A stretch of 64,000 nt of DNA from Streptomyces cyaneus (lineage in GTDB: Bacteria; Actinomycetota; Actinomycetes; Streptomycetales; Streptomycetaceae). Position numbers and translations under genes: made by a program. Location: positions 496,001-560,000 of the forward strand of contig NZ_RQJW01000004.1 of the NCBI RefSeq assembly GCF_004028635.1. Direction: 5' to 3'. Each line of letters opens with the position of its first letter. Within the stretch, counting starts at the first letter, position 1. Positions 24,233 through 33,076 of the stretch are shown piece by piece. The notes beneath the pieces are model-generated. The model had not been told where the DNA came from, ran no database searches, and saw only the letters and a list, made by a program, of their open reading frames with translations.

Positions 24233-27163
24233 GTGATCCCGTTGTCCGTCGCCTGGGACGACATCGGCGGGCTCGTCGATGCTCACGAACGTTTCCTCGC
24301 CGGCTCACTGGTCGAGTCGGACGTCCGGGACTCGGTGCTCGATTCGTGGAAGCGATGCCGCTCCGTCGGGCTCGAGCCACATCGGCTGCTGGTCCGCTAC
24401 ACCGCGGACGTGGCCCTGGACGACCGGTTGCTGCGCGCTGTCGACCCGGTTCTGAAGGACCTGGCCGCCTCGCTCGCCGACGTGGGGATGACCATCGCCC
24501 TGTGCGACGGACAGGGCCGCATGGTCCAGCGGCTCGGCGGTGGCCGGCAGCTGTGCGAGCGCCTCGACGAGGTGCAGTTCGCGCCCGGCTTCGACGCCTC
24601 GGAGGCGGCCGTGGGCACCAACGGCGTCGGCACCGCTCTCGCCGAGCGCGGCCCGGTCTACGTCGCCGGCCGGGAGCACTTCGCCGACTGCCTGCAGCCC
24701 TTCGCCTGTGCGGGCGCGCCCGTCCGGGACCCGCTCAGCGGGCGCATCGAGGCCGTCCTCGACCTCACCTGCCTGCGCGATCAGGGCGACCCGGTCATGG
24801 TGCGGATGGTCCGCGACGCCGCCCGGGACATCGAGGGCCGGCTGCTGGAGCAGGCCACCCAGCGGGAACGTGCCCTTCTCGCCGCGTACCGGCGGGCCGA
24901 CGGCCACGCGCGGGGGTGGCCCAAGCAGCCCGCGGCGCTGCCGTTCGGCCACGACGTCGATTCTCTCGGCTCTCTCGGCCGGATCGATCTGGCGGTGCTG
25001 CGCGAGCGGGCCGAGGAACTCATCGCCTCACCGCAGCGCACCGTCGCCGAGGTCACCCTGCCCAGCGGCCGGACCGCCACCCTGCTGCGCCGGCAGGTCA
25101 GGGGAGCGGCGGGGGAGATCGGCGTCGCCGTCGAGGCCCGTGTCCTCGGGGGCCCACGGCTGCGTCACGTCCGCTCGGCACCGACGGTTGCGCAGGCTCT
25201 GGCCGCATCATCGGCCGTGCCGAGCACGCTCGGGTCCGCCGCGCAGGCCGTCCGGCCCGTCCAGGCCGTGCCGCCCACGTCCGACGAGCTCGCACCGCCC
25301 GTACCGGAATCAGCCACGGCACCGCCCGTCACGACGCGCACCGTCGTCCCCACCCCATCCACCCTCGAACCCGCACCCGCACCCCAGCCCTCCACCACCC
25401 GCCCCGAACCCGACGGCGACGGCGACGGCGGCGGTGCCGAAGGGTGGCTGCTTCTCGTCGGTGAGCCCGGCGTCGGTCGGCTGGCCGTACTGGCGCGGCG
25501 GCGGCTGGAGCTGCTGCACGACGCGAGCGTGCGGATCGGCACCACCCTGGACGTCACCCGCACCGCGGAGGAACTCGCCGAGGTGACCGTCCCCCGGTTC
25601 GCCGACTTCGTAGCCGTCGACCTGCCCGACTCCGTGCTGCGCGGCGAGGAACCAGAAGCGCTGGGCGGGCGGACCGCGCTGCGCCGCGTGGCCATCCGCG
25701 CCGTACGCAAGGAGCCGCACAATCTGTACGACGTCGGCGACCTGGTCGAGTACGTCCCGTCGACGCCGCAGGCCCGCTGTCTGGAGACCCGGCGGTCCGT
25801 GCTCGAACCCGTCCTGGCCGACGCGGGCGGCTGGATCGCGCAGGACCCGGCACGGCTGGAACGGGTGCTGGCGGCGGGCATCCACTCCCTGATCACCGTG
25901 CCGTTGCGGGCGCGCGGCACGACCCTCGGCGTGGTCAGCTTCTACCGATCCCTGCAGCCCGCCGCCTTCGAGGACGACGACCTGTCCCTGGCCCAGGAGC
26001 TCTCCGGCCGCGCGGCGATCTGCATCGACAACGCCCGCCGCTACACCCGCGAGCACAACACCGCCCTCACCCTGCAGCGCAGCCTGCTGCCGCGGGGCCG
26101 TTCCGAGCAGAGCGCCGTCGAGGTCGCCTACCGCTACCTGCCCGCGCAGGCCGGCGTCGGCGGCGACTGGTTCGACGTCATCCCGCTGTCCGGCGCCCGC
26201 GTCGCCCTGGTCGTCGGCGATGTCGTCGGACACGGTCTGCACGCCGCCGCCACGATGGGCCGCCTGCGCACGGCGGTCCACAACTTCTGCGCGCTCGACA
26301 TGCCGCCCGACGACCTCCTCACCCACCTCGACGACCTGGTCGGCCGGCTCGACCGGGGCGAGGGCTGGGCGGCGGAGAACACGCCCGACTCCGGCATCGT
26401 CGGCGCCACCTGCCTGTACGCCGTCTACGACCCGGTGTCCCGGCGCTGCACCCTCACCCGCGCCGGGCACCCCCTGCCCGCGGTCGTCGCGCCCGACGGC
26501 ACGGTCGAGTTCGTCGACCTGCCCTCCTGCCCGCCCCTGGGTCTCGGCGGCCTGCCCTTCGAGACGATCGAGCTGGAGCTGGCCGAGGGCAGCCAACTCG
26601 TGCTCTACACCGACGGCCTGGTCGAGGACCGGCATCGCGACATCGACACCGGCCTGGACCAGCTGCGCACCGTCCTGGCCGGCGTCGGCCGTCCGCCGGA
26701 GGAGACCTGCGAGGCCGTTCTCGACGCCCTGCTCCCGACCCGGCCCGGCGACGACGTCGCCCTGCTGGTTGCCCGCACCCACACGCTGGGCGCCGACCGC
26801 GTGGCCCAGTGGGACCTGCCCATCGACCCGGCGGTCGTCTCCCGCGCGCGTGAGGCGGTCACCGGCCGGCTCGCCGCCTGGGGCCTGGACGACCTGGCCT
26901 TCACCACCGAACTGATCGCCAGCGAACTGGTCACCAACGCCATCCGCCACGCCATCGGCCCCGTCCAGCTCCGCCTGCTCCGCGACCGCGCCCTGATCTG
27001 CGAGGTCTCCGACGGCAGCAGCACCTCGCCGCGCCTGCGCCGGGCCCAGAGCACGGACGAGGGCGGCCGCGGTCTGTTCCTCGTCGCCCAGCTCACCGAG
27101 CGCTGGGGAACGCGGTACACGCCCAACGGGAAGATCATTTGGACGGAGCAGCCGTTGCCGTGA
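24233..27163 (+). CDS. GAF-PP2C(SpoIIE)-HATPase signalling protein
   Basis: 976-aa cytoplasmic regulator of the type that controls anti-sigma or sigma factor partners by phosphorylation. The GTG at 24233 has GGTGAGG five bases upstream; GTG 24224 is an alternative. An AcoR-like N-terminal region with a GAF domain (about 60-200) precedes a Pro-rich linker (330-405), a second GAF domain (about 425-610, ending in the RSLLPRG signal helix), a PP2C/SpoIIE phosphatase (about 630-845; VVGDVVGHGLHAAATMG with metal-binding Asp) and a C-terminal HATPase anti-sigma-like kinase domain (ELVTNAIRHA near 898). Kinase and phosphatase in one chain suggests a self-contained partner switch. No sigma-factor gene is nearby. 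Confidence 0.9.
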   Translation: MIPLSVAWDDIGGLVDAHERFLAGSLVESDVRDSVLDSWKRCRSVGLEPHRLLVRYTADVALDDRLLRAVDPVLKDLAASLADVGMTIALCDGQGRMVQRLGGGRQLCERLDEVQFAPGFDASEAAVGTNGVGTALAERGPVYVAGREHFADCLQPFACAGAPVRDPLSGRIEAVLDLTCLRDQGDPVMVRMVRDAARDIEGRLLEQATQRERALLAAYRRADGHARGWPKQPAALPFGHDVDSLGSLGRIDLAVLRERAEELIASPQRTVAEVTLPSGRTATLLRRQVRGAAGEIGVAVEARVLGGPRLRHVRSAPTVAQALAASSAVPSTLGSAAQAVRPVQAVPPTSDELAPPVPESATAPPVTTRTVVPTPSTLEPAPAPQPSTTRPEPDGDGDGGGAEGWLLLVGEPGVGRLAVLARRRLELLHDASVRIGTTLDVTRTAEELAEVTVPRFADFVAVDLPDSVLRGEEPEALGGRTALRRVAIRAVRKEPHNLYDVGDLVEYVPSTPQARCLETRRSVLEPVLADAGGWIAQDPARLERVLAAGIHSLITVPLRARGTTLGVVSFYRSLQPAAFEDDDLSLAQELSGRAAICIDNARRYTREHNTALTLQRSLLPRGRSEQSAVEVAYRYLPAQAGVGGDWFDVIPLSGARVALVVGDVVGHGLHAAATMGRLRTAVHNFCALDMPPDDLLTHLDDLVGRLDRGEGWAAENTPDSGIVGATCLYAVYDPVSRRCTLTRAGHPLPAVVAPDGTVEFVDLPSCPPLGLGGLPFETIELELAEGSQLVLYTDGLVEDRHRDIDTGLDQLRTVLAGVGRPPEETCEAVLDALLPTRPGDDVALLVARTHTLGADRVAQWDLPIDPAVVSRAREAVTGRLAAWGLDDLAFTTELIASELVTNAIRHAIGPVQLRLLRDRALICEVSDGSSTSPRLRRAQSTDEGGRGLFLVAQLTERWGTRYTPNGKIIWTEQPLP

Positions 27164-28646
27164 CCGGCAGCCCCGGACCGGAGCAGCGCACGTCGGCCGT
27201 GGGCACCGTTCCGTCGACGAGGTAGGCGGCCACCGTCCCGTCCACGCAGGCGTTGCCGCGGCTGGCGAACACGCCGTGCGAGTAGTCGTCGTCGAGGGTG
27301 ACCAGGCGGGAGCCGGGCAGTACCTCCCGCAGCCGCCGGGCGCCCTCGATCGGGGTCACCGGGTCGTGCGCGGAGGCGACCAGCAGGACGGGCGGAGCGG
27401 CCGGGCTGCCCAGGGGAGTGCGGTGGTTCGGGCGGTGGTGCCAGTACGCGCAGGTCGACGCCTCCAGGCCGGTCAGGATCGGCTGCGGGTCGACCCGGCG
27501 GATGCGCCGTATGTCCGCCACCACCTCCCGGGGCGTCGGCCCCGGACCGTCCGCGCACTTCACGATCCGGTTGGCCGCCTCGTAGTTGCGGGATTCCGGG
27601 CCGTCGAAGTCGGACGCGGGGCGCAGGCCGTCCGGACTGCCGTCGGTCAGATACGTGCGCAGCCCGTCGGCCAGGCCCGCCCAGCGCTCGGTGCGGCCGA
27701 GGGCCCGGTACACGGCCCGGTCGAACTCCGCCGGGCCGAAGCCGCTCACCGGCCGGTCGGCGAGTCCTCGGCGGACCCGCAGATACGACCGCCGTACGGC
27801 ATCCGCGTCGGCGCCCAGCCCGAAGCGCTCCGGGTGAGCGGCGGTCCAGGCGAAGAAGGTGTCGCGGGCGCGCAGCATCGCCCGGCTCTGGATGACGTCG
27901 AAGTCGTGCCAGTCCCACGGGCCGACCACGCTGTCCAGCACCATGCGGCCGACCCGGTGCGGAAAGCGCGCCGCGTAGGCCGCGCCCAGGTAACTGCCGT
28001 ACGAGATGCCGAGGAAGCCCGTCCGGGGCTCGCCCAGCGCGGCGCGGATCGCGTCCATGTCGTACGCCGTCTGCTCGGTGGACAGGTACGGCAGCACTTG
28101 CGTGCCCGCGCCCGCCGCGCAGTCGTCGGCCAGGTGACGCAGTGAGGTGAGGTACGAGCGCTCGGCCTTCCGGGTCGTCGGTACCGGGTCCGGTCCCGGA
28201 GCGGCGTACAGGCCGCCCATCCCACCGCAGCCCACCGGCGCGCTGTGGCCGACACCGCGCGGGTCGAAGCCGATGACGTCGTACGAACGCCGCACGCTCT
28301 CCGGGAGCTTGGCCCGTTTGGTCACCGCGTAGGGGAGCCCGGAGCCGCCCGGCCCGCCGGGGTTCACCAGCAGGATGCCGCGCCGCTCGGCCGGGGTGCC
28401 GGAGGCGGGGACGCGGGAGACGGCGATCTCGATGCGCGGCCCGGAGGACGGGTGCCGCCAGTCGAGCGGGACGGTGAGGCGCCCGCACTCCACGCGGTCC
28501 GGGGCCGGCGGCCTCGGTACGGAGTCGGGGCAGGCGCCGAAGGCCAGGGAGGCCGACGCCCGGGCGGGGGTGGTGGCCGTGGGGAGCAGGGCGGCCGCGG
28601 CCACGAGGGCGCACAGCAGGGCAGTGGGGCGGGGCAGGACGGACAA
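27135..28646 (-). CDS. Secreted TAP-type alpha/beta hydrolase (tripeptidyl aminopeptidase-like)
   Basis: 503-aa secreted hydrolase. TTG start at 28644-28646 with GGAGAG upstream. The N-terminus is a signal peptide (LLCALVAAAALLPTATTPARA). The catalytic domain shows an oxyanion stretch VNPGGPGGSG, a nucleophile motif GISYGSYLG near residue 215, and a C-terminal TAP-like part with Asp in SAHDPVTPIEG and His in DDDYSHGVFAS. Relatives in Streptomyces include secreted tripeptidyl aminopeptidases and Slp proteases. It overlaps the convergent SpoIIE-type gene by 29 bp. Its promoter lies in the same 150-bp gap as the Zur box. Confidence 0.88.
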   Translation of the reverse strand: MSVLPRPTALLCALVAAAALLPTATTPARASASLAFGACPDSVPRPPAPDRVECGRLTVPLDWRHPSSGPRIEIAVSRVPASGTPAERRGILLVNPGGPGGSGLPYAVTKRAKLPESVRRSYDVIGFDPRGVGHSAPVGCGGMGGLYAAPGPDPVPTTRKAERSYLTSLRHLADDCAAGAGTQVLPYLSTEQTAYDMDAIRAALGEPRTGFLGISYGSYLGAAYAARFPHRVGRMVLDSVVGPWDWHDFDVIQSRAMLRARDTFFAWTAAHPERFGLGADADAVRRSYLRVRRGLADRPVSGFGPAEFDRAVYRALGRTERWAGLADGLRTYLTDGSPDGLRPASDFDGPESRNYEAANRIVKCADGPGPTPREVVADIRRIRRVDPQPILTGLEASTCAYWHHRPNHRTPLGSPAAPPVLLVASAHDPVTPIEGARRLREVLPGSRLVTLDDDYSHGVFASRGNACVDGTVAAYLVDGTVPTADVRCSGPGLPVTATAAPSK

Positions 28647-28691
28647 GGTCTCTCCGACTCTCCGAAGGCTGGGTAAGAACGGGGTGGTAAA

Positions 28692-28706
28692 TGAAAATGA
28701 TTATCG
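28692..28706. promoter_or_regulatory. Zur box (TGAAAATGATTATCG)
   Basis: 13 of 15 bases match the published Streptomyces Zur consensus TGAAAATGATTTTCA. It lies in an AT-rich island between the divergent TAP-type gene and the ten-gene operon, 93 bp before the operon start. Zur represses when zinc is sufficient, so the operon should be induced by zinc starvation. It does not resemble the TTAGGTTAGGCTAACCTAA iron box. Confidence 0.75.
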
Positions 28707-28798
28707 CTAACGTGTGCGCGTCAAGTCCGGCACCCCTCCGGCCGAGGGGCGCCCCGGGCTGCCTTGACGTCTGAACTCACGGCACGAAAAGGGGAGTT

Positions 28799-30055
28799 GT
28801 GGCTCATCTGCTGGTGGTAGAGAGCTGGGTCGGGTCGATGAGCAGGCTGCTGCCACGGGCGATCCGGGAGGGCGGACACGAGTTCACCTTCCTCACCCGG
28901 GACCTGCATCACTACCTGCGCTCGGCGCCCGAGGGGACGGCACACCCGCTGCTCGGCTTCCGCAACGCGATCACCGCCGAGACCAACGACATCGACGCCC
29001 TGCTGCCCGAGGTGGAGCGGCTGCACTCGGTGCTCGGCTTCGACGGGGTGGTCACCTCCTGCGACTACTACCTGCCGACGGTCGCCCGGATCGCCGGGCA
29101 CCTCGGTCTGCCCGGCCCCGGCCCCGAGGCGGTGGAGAACGCCTGCCGCAAGGACGCCACCCGCCGCGTCCTCGCCGACGCGGGCCTGCCCGGACCGCGT
29201 TTCGCCGTCCACGAGGAGTGGGCCGACCTCGCGCGGGCCGCCAAGGAGATCGGCTACCCGCTGGTCGTCAAGCCGGTCGACCTGTGCGCGGGCATGTATG
29301 TGCGGCGCGTCGACGACGAGGCCCAACTCGCCGAGGCGGTCCGGGCGTTGGCCGCCTTCCCGGTCAACGCCCGTGGGCAGCGGCGTACCTCCGCCGTGCT
29401 CCTGGAGGAGCTTCTCGACGGCCCCGAAGTGAGCGTCGAGACCGTGTCGCACGGGGGTGCCGTGCACCTGATCGGCGTCACCGACAAGAGCATCGGCGGA
29501 GCGCCCGCCTTCATCGAGACCGGGCACATGTTCCCGGCCGCCCTGCCGCTCGCCGACATCGACGCCGCCGAACAGACCACGCTCGGCGCGCTCAAGGCGC
29601 TCGGGCTGACGGACGGGGTCGTGGCACACACCGAGATCAAGCTGACCTCCGCGGGGCCGCGCGTGGTCGAGGTCAACCCCCGGCCCGCCGGCAACCGCAT
29701 CACCGAGCTCGTCCGCCATGTCACCGGCATAGACCTCGCCGCCGCCTTCGTGGACGTCGCCCTCGGCCGCCAACCCGACCTCAGGCGCACGGACACCGGG
29801 CTGCGCAGCGCCGCCATCGGCTTCCTCGTCCCGGACCGCGCGGGCACGCTGGAAGCGCTCGACGGCAACCAACTGGCGGACGACCCCTCCGTGTTGGAGG
29901 TGCAGCTCGCCGAGCCGGGCAAGGCCGTGAAGGCGGCGGGCAGCAACAACGAGTACCTGGGCCACGTCATGGCCGGCGACCCCGACGGGCCCGGCGCCCG
30001 CGACCGCGTCGAAGACCTGCTGGCCGGACTGCGCGCGGGGCTGGTGATCCGATGA
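28799..30055 (+). CDS. ATP-grasp ligase, first gene of Zur-linked operon
   Basis: 418-aa ATP-grasp enzyme, expected to join a carboxylate to an amine with ATP. GTG start at 28799, after GGGGAG. An N-terminal Rossmann-like domain (about 1-105) is followed by the ATP-grasp fold: a nucleotide-binding Lys in YPLVVKPVDLCAGMYVRRV, LLEELLDGPEVSVETVS and the metal-binding EIKLTSAGPRVVEVNPRPAGNRI (Glu and Asn). It resembles the carnosine-synthase/biotin-carboxylase-like group that makes dipeptides and amino-acid amides. Its stop overlaps the next start (ATGA). In context it probably assembles the backbone of a small metal-binding product. Confidence 0.88.
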   Translation: MAHLLVVESWVGSMSRLLPRAIREGGHEFTFLTRDLHHYLRSAPEGTAHPLLGFRNAITAETNDIDALLPEVERLHSVLGFDGVVTSCDYYLPTVARIAGHLGLPGPGPEAVENACRKDATRRVLADAGLPGPRFAVHEEWADLARAAKEIGYPLVVKPVDLCAGMYVRRVDDEAQLAEAVRALAAFPVNARGQRRTSAVLLEELLDGPEVSVETVSHGGAVHLIGVTDKSIGGAPAFIETGHMFPAALPLADIDAAEQTTLGALKALGLTDGVVAHTEIKLTSAGPRVVEVNPRPAGNRITELVRHVTGIDLAAAFVDVALGRQPDLRRTDTGLRSAAIGFLVPDRAGTLEALDGNQLADDPSVLEVQLAEPGKAVKAAGSNNEYLGHVMAGDPDGPGARDRVEDLLAGLRAGLVIR

Positions 30056-30951
30056 CCGCCGTCAGCGCGACGCCGACGGCGCCCTGTCGGACGTACGACG
30101 ATCTGGTCGCCCGCGTCCGCGCCGGCGCCCTCGGCCCCGACCCCCGCACCCAGCGAATCGCCGTCGCCTTCACCACCCGGCAGGCCGTACGGCACGACGG
30201 GCGTGGCACCGGCTACCGCAACGAGGTCCTCAGCCTGCGCCTCGCCGAGGCCGTCGGCTCGTGTGCCGTCGAACCCGGGGAACTGCCCGACAGCGCGCTC
30301 GACGACTGCGTCGGCGCCGACGTGGCAGGGCTGCTGGAGCATCCGCTGGCGGCGGTGCGGGTGGCCGCTCTGGACGCCTATCTGATGCACGTCACCCCGC
30401 ACACGCCGGACCACGGGGCGCACCCCGTCGCCCTGCCCGCCGGGTCGTCGCTGGAGAAATCCACGGCCAGGGCGAGGGCCGTGGTCGAGCTGCTGGACCT
30501 GTCGGCCGGGGGTACGGTGCTGGTGGTCGGCGTCGTCAACTCCCTGCTGGAGGCGCTGCGTTCGCGGGGGATCGGATACGTCCCGTGCGACCTCAAGGGC
30601 GGGGTGACGGAGTGGGGCGAGCCGGTCGTCGCCGACGCGCTCGCCGCGGCCGGTGACTGTGACGCGCTGCTGGTCTCCGGGATGACCCTGGGCAACGGCA
30701 CCTTCGAGGCGCTGCGCGAGCACGCGCTGCGGCACGACAAGCAGCTGGTGATGTTCGCGCAGACCGGCAGCGCGATCCTGCCCCGCTTCCTGGGGCACGG
30801 CGTGAGCGCGGTGTGCGCGGAGCCGTACCCCTTCTTCTGGTTGGACGGCGGACCCGGGGTCGTCCACCGGTACCGGTCGTCCGGGGCCGTGGATCGGCAC
30901 GGTTCTTCCGGGGTCGTTCGTCAGTACGGATCCTCCGGGGGTGTGCGATGA
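30052..30951 (+). CDS. DUF364-like Rossmann protein (putative heavy-metal chelation domain)
   Basis: 299-aa protein. The N-terminal half contains FTTRQAVRHDGRGTGYRNEVLSL and a helical segment; the C-terminal half is Rossmann-like (TVLVVGVVNSLLEALRSRG, then DALLVSGMTLGNGTFEAL and MFAQTGSAILPRFLGHGV). This layout matches DUF364/PF04016, named for putative heavy-metal chelation; no reaction is established. The last 27 residues are three 9-residue repeats (R-Y/H-x-S-S-G type) encoded by tandem 27-bp units, probably a recent expansion. Overlaps both neighbours by ATGA. It may supply or modify a substrate, or handle metal, in the proposed metallophore pathway. Confidence 0.75.
   Translation: MTAVSATPTAPCRTYDDLVARVRAGALGPDPRTQRIAVAFTTRQAVRHDGRGTGYRNEVLSLRLAEAVGSCAVEPGELPDSALDDCVGADVAGLLEHPLAAVRVAALDAYLMHVTPHTPDHGAHPVALPAGSSLEKSTARARAVVELLDLSAGGTVLVVGVVNSLLEALRSRGIGYVPCDLKGGVTEWGEPVVADALAAAGDCDALLVSGMTLGNGTFEALREHALRHDKQLVMFAQTGSAILPRFLGHGVSAVCAEPYPFFWLDGGPGVVHRYRSSGAVDRHGSSGVVRQYGSSGGVR
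30868..30948 (+). repeat. Three tandem 27-bp repeats at the 3' end of the DUF364-like gene
   Basis: Units 30868-30894, 30895-30921 and 30922-30948 encode RYRSSGAVD, RHGSSGVVR and QYGSSGGVR. They end directly at the stop codon, so they extend the protein without frameshift. Confidence 0.75.
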
Positions 30952-32024
30952 CCGCCACCGTCCTACGCCCCACCGCACGCCCGGAGTTGCTCGCCCTGCT
31001 CGGCCGTACCCCGGTCGTCCGGGTCACCACCGACCTGCCGCACGCCCATCCCGGTTTCTGGGCCAAGCTCGAAGGGCTCGCGGCGGGCGGTATGAAGGCG
31101 CGGGCCGCCGTGTCGATGCTGCTCGGTGCGCGCGAGCGAGGTGAGCTGCGGCCCGGCGCCCCGGTGGTGGAGTCCACCTCCGGCACGCTCGGCATCGGGC
31201 TCGCCTTCGCCGGGCAGGCGCTCGGCCACCCCGTCGTGCTCGTCGGCGACAGCGAACTGGAGCCGTCCATGCGGCAGTTGCTGCGCGCACACGGCGTACG
31301 GCTGGAGCTCGTCGACCGTCCGGCACCCCAGGGCGGCTGGCAGGCGGCCCGCCTCGGCCGGCTGCGCGAACTGCTCGCCGAACTGCCTGGCGCCTACTGG
31401 CCCGACCAGTACAACAACCCCGACAACACGGCCGGTTACGCCTCCCTCGCTGCCGAACTCGGCGCCCAGCTGGACCACTTGGACATTCTGGTGTGCAGCG
31501 TCGGCACCGGCGGCCACAGCGCCGGCATCATCGGCCCACTGCGTCGACACTGGCCCGCGCTCCGGCTCATCGGCGTCGACGCCACCGGCTCCACGATCTT
31601 CGGTCAGCCCGCCCGCCCCCGCCTGATGCGCGGCCTCGGCAGCAGCATCCACCCGCGCAACGTCGCCTACGACGCCTTCGACGAGGTCCACTGGATCGGC
31701 CCCGCCGAGGCCATGGACAGCTGCCGACGGCTCGCCCGGGGCAGCTTCGTCAGCGGCGGCTGGAGCACGGGCGCCGTCGCGCGGGTCGCCGCCTGGGCGG
31801 CCTGTGTGCACCCGGGGGCGGTCGTGGCCACCGTGTTCCCCGACGGGCCGCACCGCTACCTCGGCACCGTCTACGACGACGACTTCCTCACCGCCCACGG
31901 CCTCGACCTCGCCGGCGCCGCCACCCGGCCCGTGGAGATACCGCATCCGTATGCCGCCGAGGCGAGCGGGTGGGTGCGGTGCGCACGGGTCGCCGATCCG
32001 CTCTCTCCCGGAAGGACACAGTGA
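30948..32024 (+). CDS. PLP-dependent SbnA/cysteine-synthase-like enzyme
   Basis: 358-aa fold-type II PLP enzyme, ATG overlapping the previous stop. The catalytic Lys is in LAAGGMKARAA near residue 49. The substrate loop is VVESTSGTLGIGLA, where classic cysteine synthases have SSGNTG. The phosphate-binding loop is VCSVGTGGHSAG. IFGQPARPRLMRGLGSS resembles the SbnA group, whose founding member couples O-phosphoserine to glutamate in siderophore precursor synthesis. No SbnB-like dehydrogenase follows, so a condensed amino-polycarboxylate or a beta-substituted alanine could go directly to the ATP-grasp enzyme. The exact reaction is not deducible. Confidence 0.82.
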   Translation: MTATVLRPTARPELLALLGRTPVVRVTTDLPHAHPGFWAKLEGLAAGGMKARAAVSMLLGARERGELRPGAPVVESTSGTLGIGLAFAGQALGHPVVLVGDSELEPSMRQLLRAHGVRLELVDRPAPQGGWQAARLGRLRELLAELPGAYWPDQYNNPDNTAGYASLAAELGAQLDHLDILVCSVGTGGHSAGIIGPLRRHWPALRLIGVDATGSTIFGQPARPRLMRGLGSSIHPRNVAYDAFDEVHWIGPAEAMDSCRRLARGSFVSGGWSTGAVARVAAWAACVHPGAVVATVFPDGPHRYLGTVYDDDFLTAHGLDLAGAATRPVEIPHPYAAEASGWVRCARVADPLSPGRTQ

Positions 32025-33076
32025 AGGCCTACCTGCGCACCGTACGCCTCGAACTCGCCGAGCCGCTGCGCATCTCCCGCTCCACCATGGCCGCCCGCGA
32101 CGCCGTGTGGCTGGGCGTCGAGCACGACGGGGTGACCGGATACGGCGAGGCCGTCAGCAGCGTGTACTACGGGCTGGACGCCGACACGCTCGTACGGCTG
32201 ATCTCGGCGGTCGGTCTGGAACGGTTCGCCGATCCCGAGAGCGCCCTTCGGGCTCTGCAGGACGGGGAGTTGGCGTCGGCCGCCACCGTGCCCCCCGCCG
32301 TCACCGCCGCCGTCGAGTCCGCGCTCCTCGACCTCGTCGGCAAGCGTGCGGGCGCCCCCGTGCACCGCCTCCTCGGCGCCTCGGTCCCTCCGGTGGCGGC
32401 CACCGCGCGCACCATCGGCATCACCTCGCTCGCCCACGCGGCCGCCGAGGCCCGCCGCCTGGCCGCGAGCGGCTTCGAGGTCGTCAAGGTCAAGGTGGGT
32501 GCCCCCGACTCCGAGGAGGACATCGAACGCGTACGGGTCATCCGTGACGCGGCTCCCCAGGCCCGGTTGCTCCTCGACCCCAACGGCGCCTGGAGCGTGG
32601 CACAGGCCACCGCCCTGCTGCCCCGTTTCGCCGACCTCGGCGTCGAGGCCGTCGAGCAGCCCCTCGCGCCCGGCGACCCGGACGCGCTGGGAGCCCTCGC
32701 CGAGAAGTCGCCGCTGCCCGTCATCGCCGACGAGGACGCCGTGTCACCGGCCGACGCGCGGCGCCTGGCGGGTCGGGTCCACGGCGTCAACGTCAAGCTC
32801 GCCAAGTGCGGCGGCGTCCACGCGGCCCTGCGTATCGCCGAGTCGATCGAGGGCAGCGGGACCGAGCTGATGCTCGGCTGCCTCACCGCCAGCACCCTCG
32901 GACTCGCGCCCGCCGTCCACCTGGCCGACCGCGCCCGCTGGACCGACCTCGACGGACATCTGCTGCTCGCCCACGACCCGTGGGGCGGCATCGGCGGCAC
33001 CGACGGCTTCGTACGGGCAAGTTCACGCCCCGGACTGGGAGTCGAGGAGGTGGCGGCATATGAAGACGTGGCGTGA
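32021..33076 (+). CDS. Dipeptide epimerase-like enzyme (enolase superfamily)
   Basis: 351-aa enolase-superfamily enzyme of the muconate lactonizing/L-Ala-D/L-Glu epimerase branch. GTG start inside the preceding stop. Seen motifs are the catalytic KVKVG (K-x-K), metal ligands in LLLDPNGAWS, EAVEQPL and IADEDAV, and the second catalytic Lys in VNVKLAKCGG. These relatives invert the alpha-carbon of one residue in a dipeptide. Together with the ATP-grasp ligase this suggests a dipeptide-like intermediate with one D-configured residue. It overlaps the MFS gene by 17 bases. Confidence 0.85.
   Translation: MKAYLRTVRLELAEPLRISRSTMAARDAVWLGVEHDGVTGYGEAVSSVYYGLDADTLVRLISAVGLERFADPESALRALQDGELASAATVPPAVTAAVESALLDLVGKRAGAPVHRLLGASVPPVAATARTIGITSLAHAAAEARRLAASGFEVVKVKVGAPDSEEDIERVRVIRDAAPQARLLLDPNGAWSVAQATALLPRFADLGVEAVEQPLAPGDPDALGALAEKSPLPVIADEDAVSPADARRLAGRVHGVNVKLAKCGGVHAALRIAESIEGSGTELMLGCLTASTLGLAPAVHLADRARWTDLDGHLLLAHDPWGGIGGTDGFVRASSRPGLGVEEVAAYEDVA

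Noticed and set aside
28692..28706. Iron box instead of Zur box
   Set aside because: It lacks the TTAGG/CCTAA arms and matches the TGAAAATGATTTTCA type.
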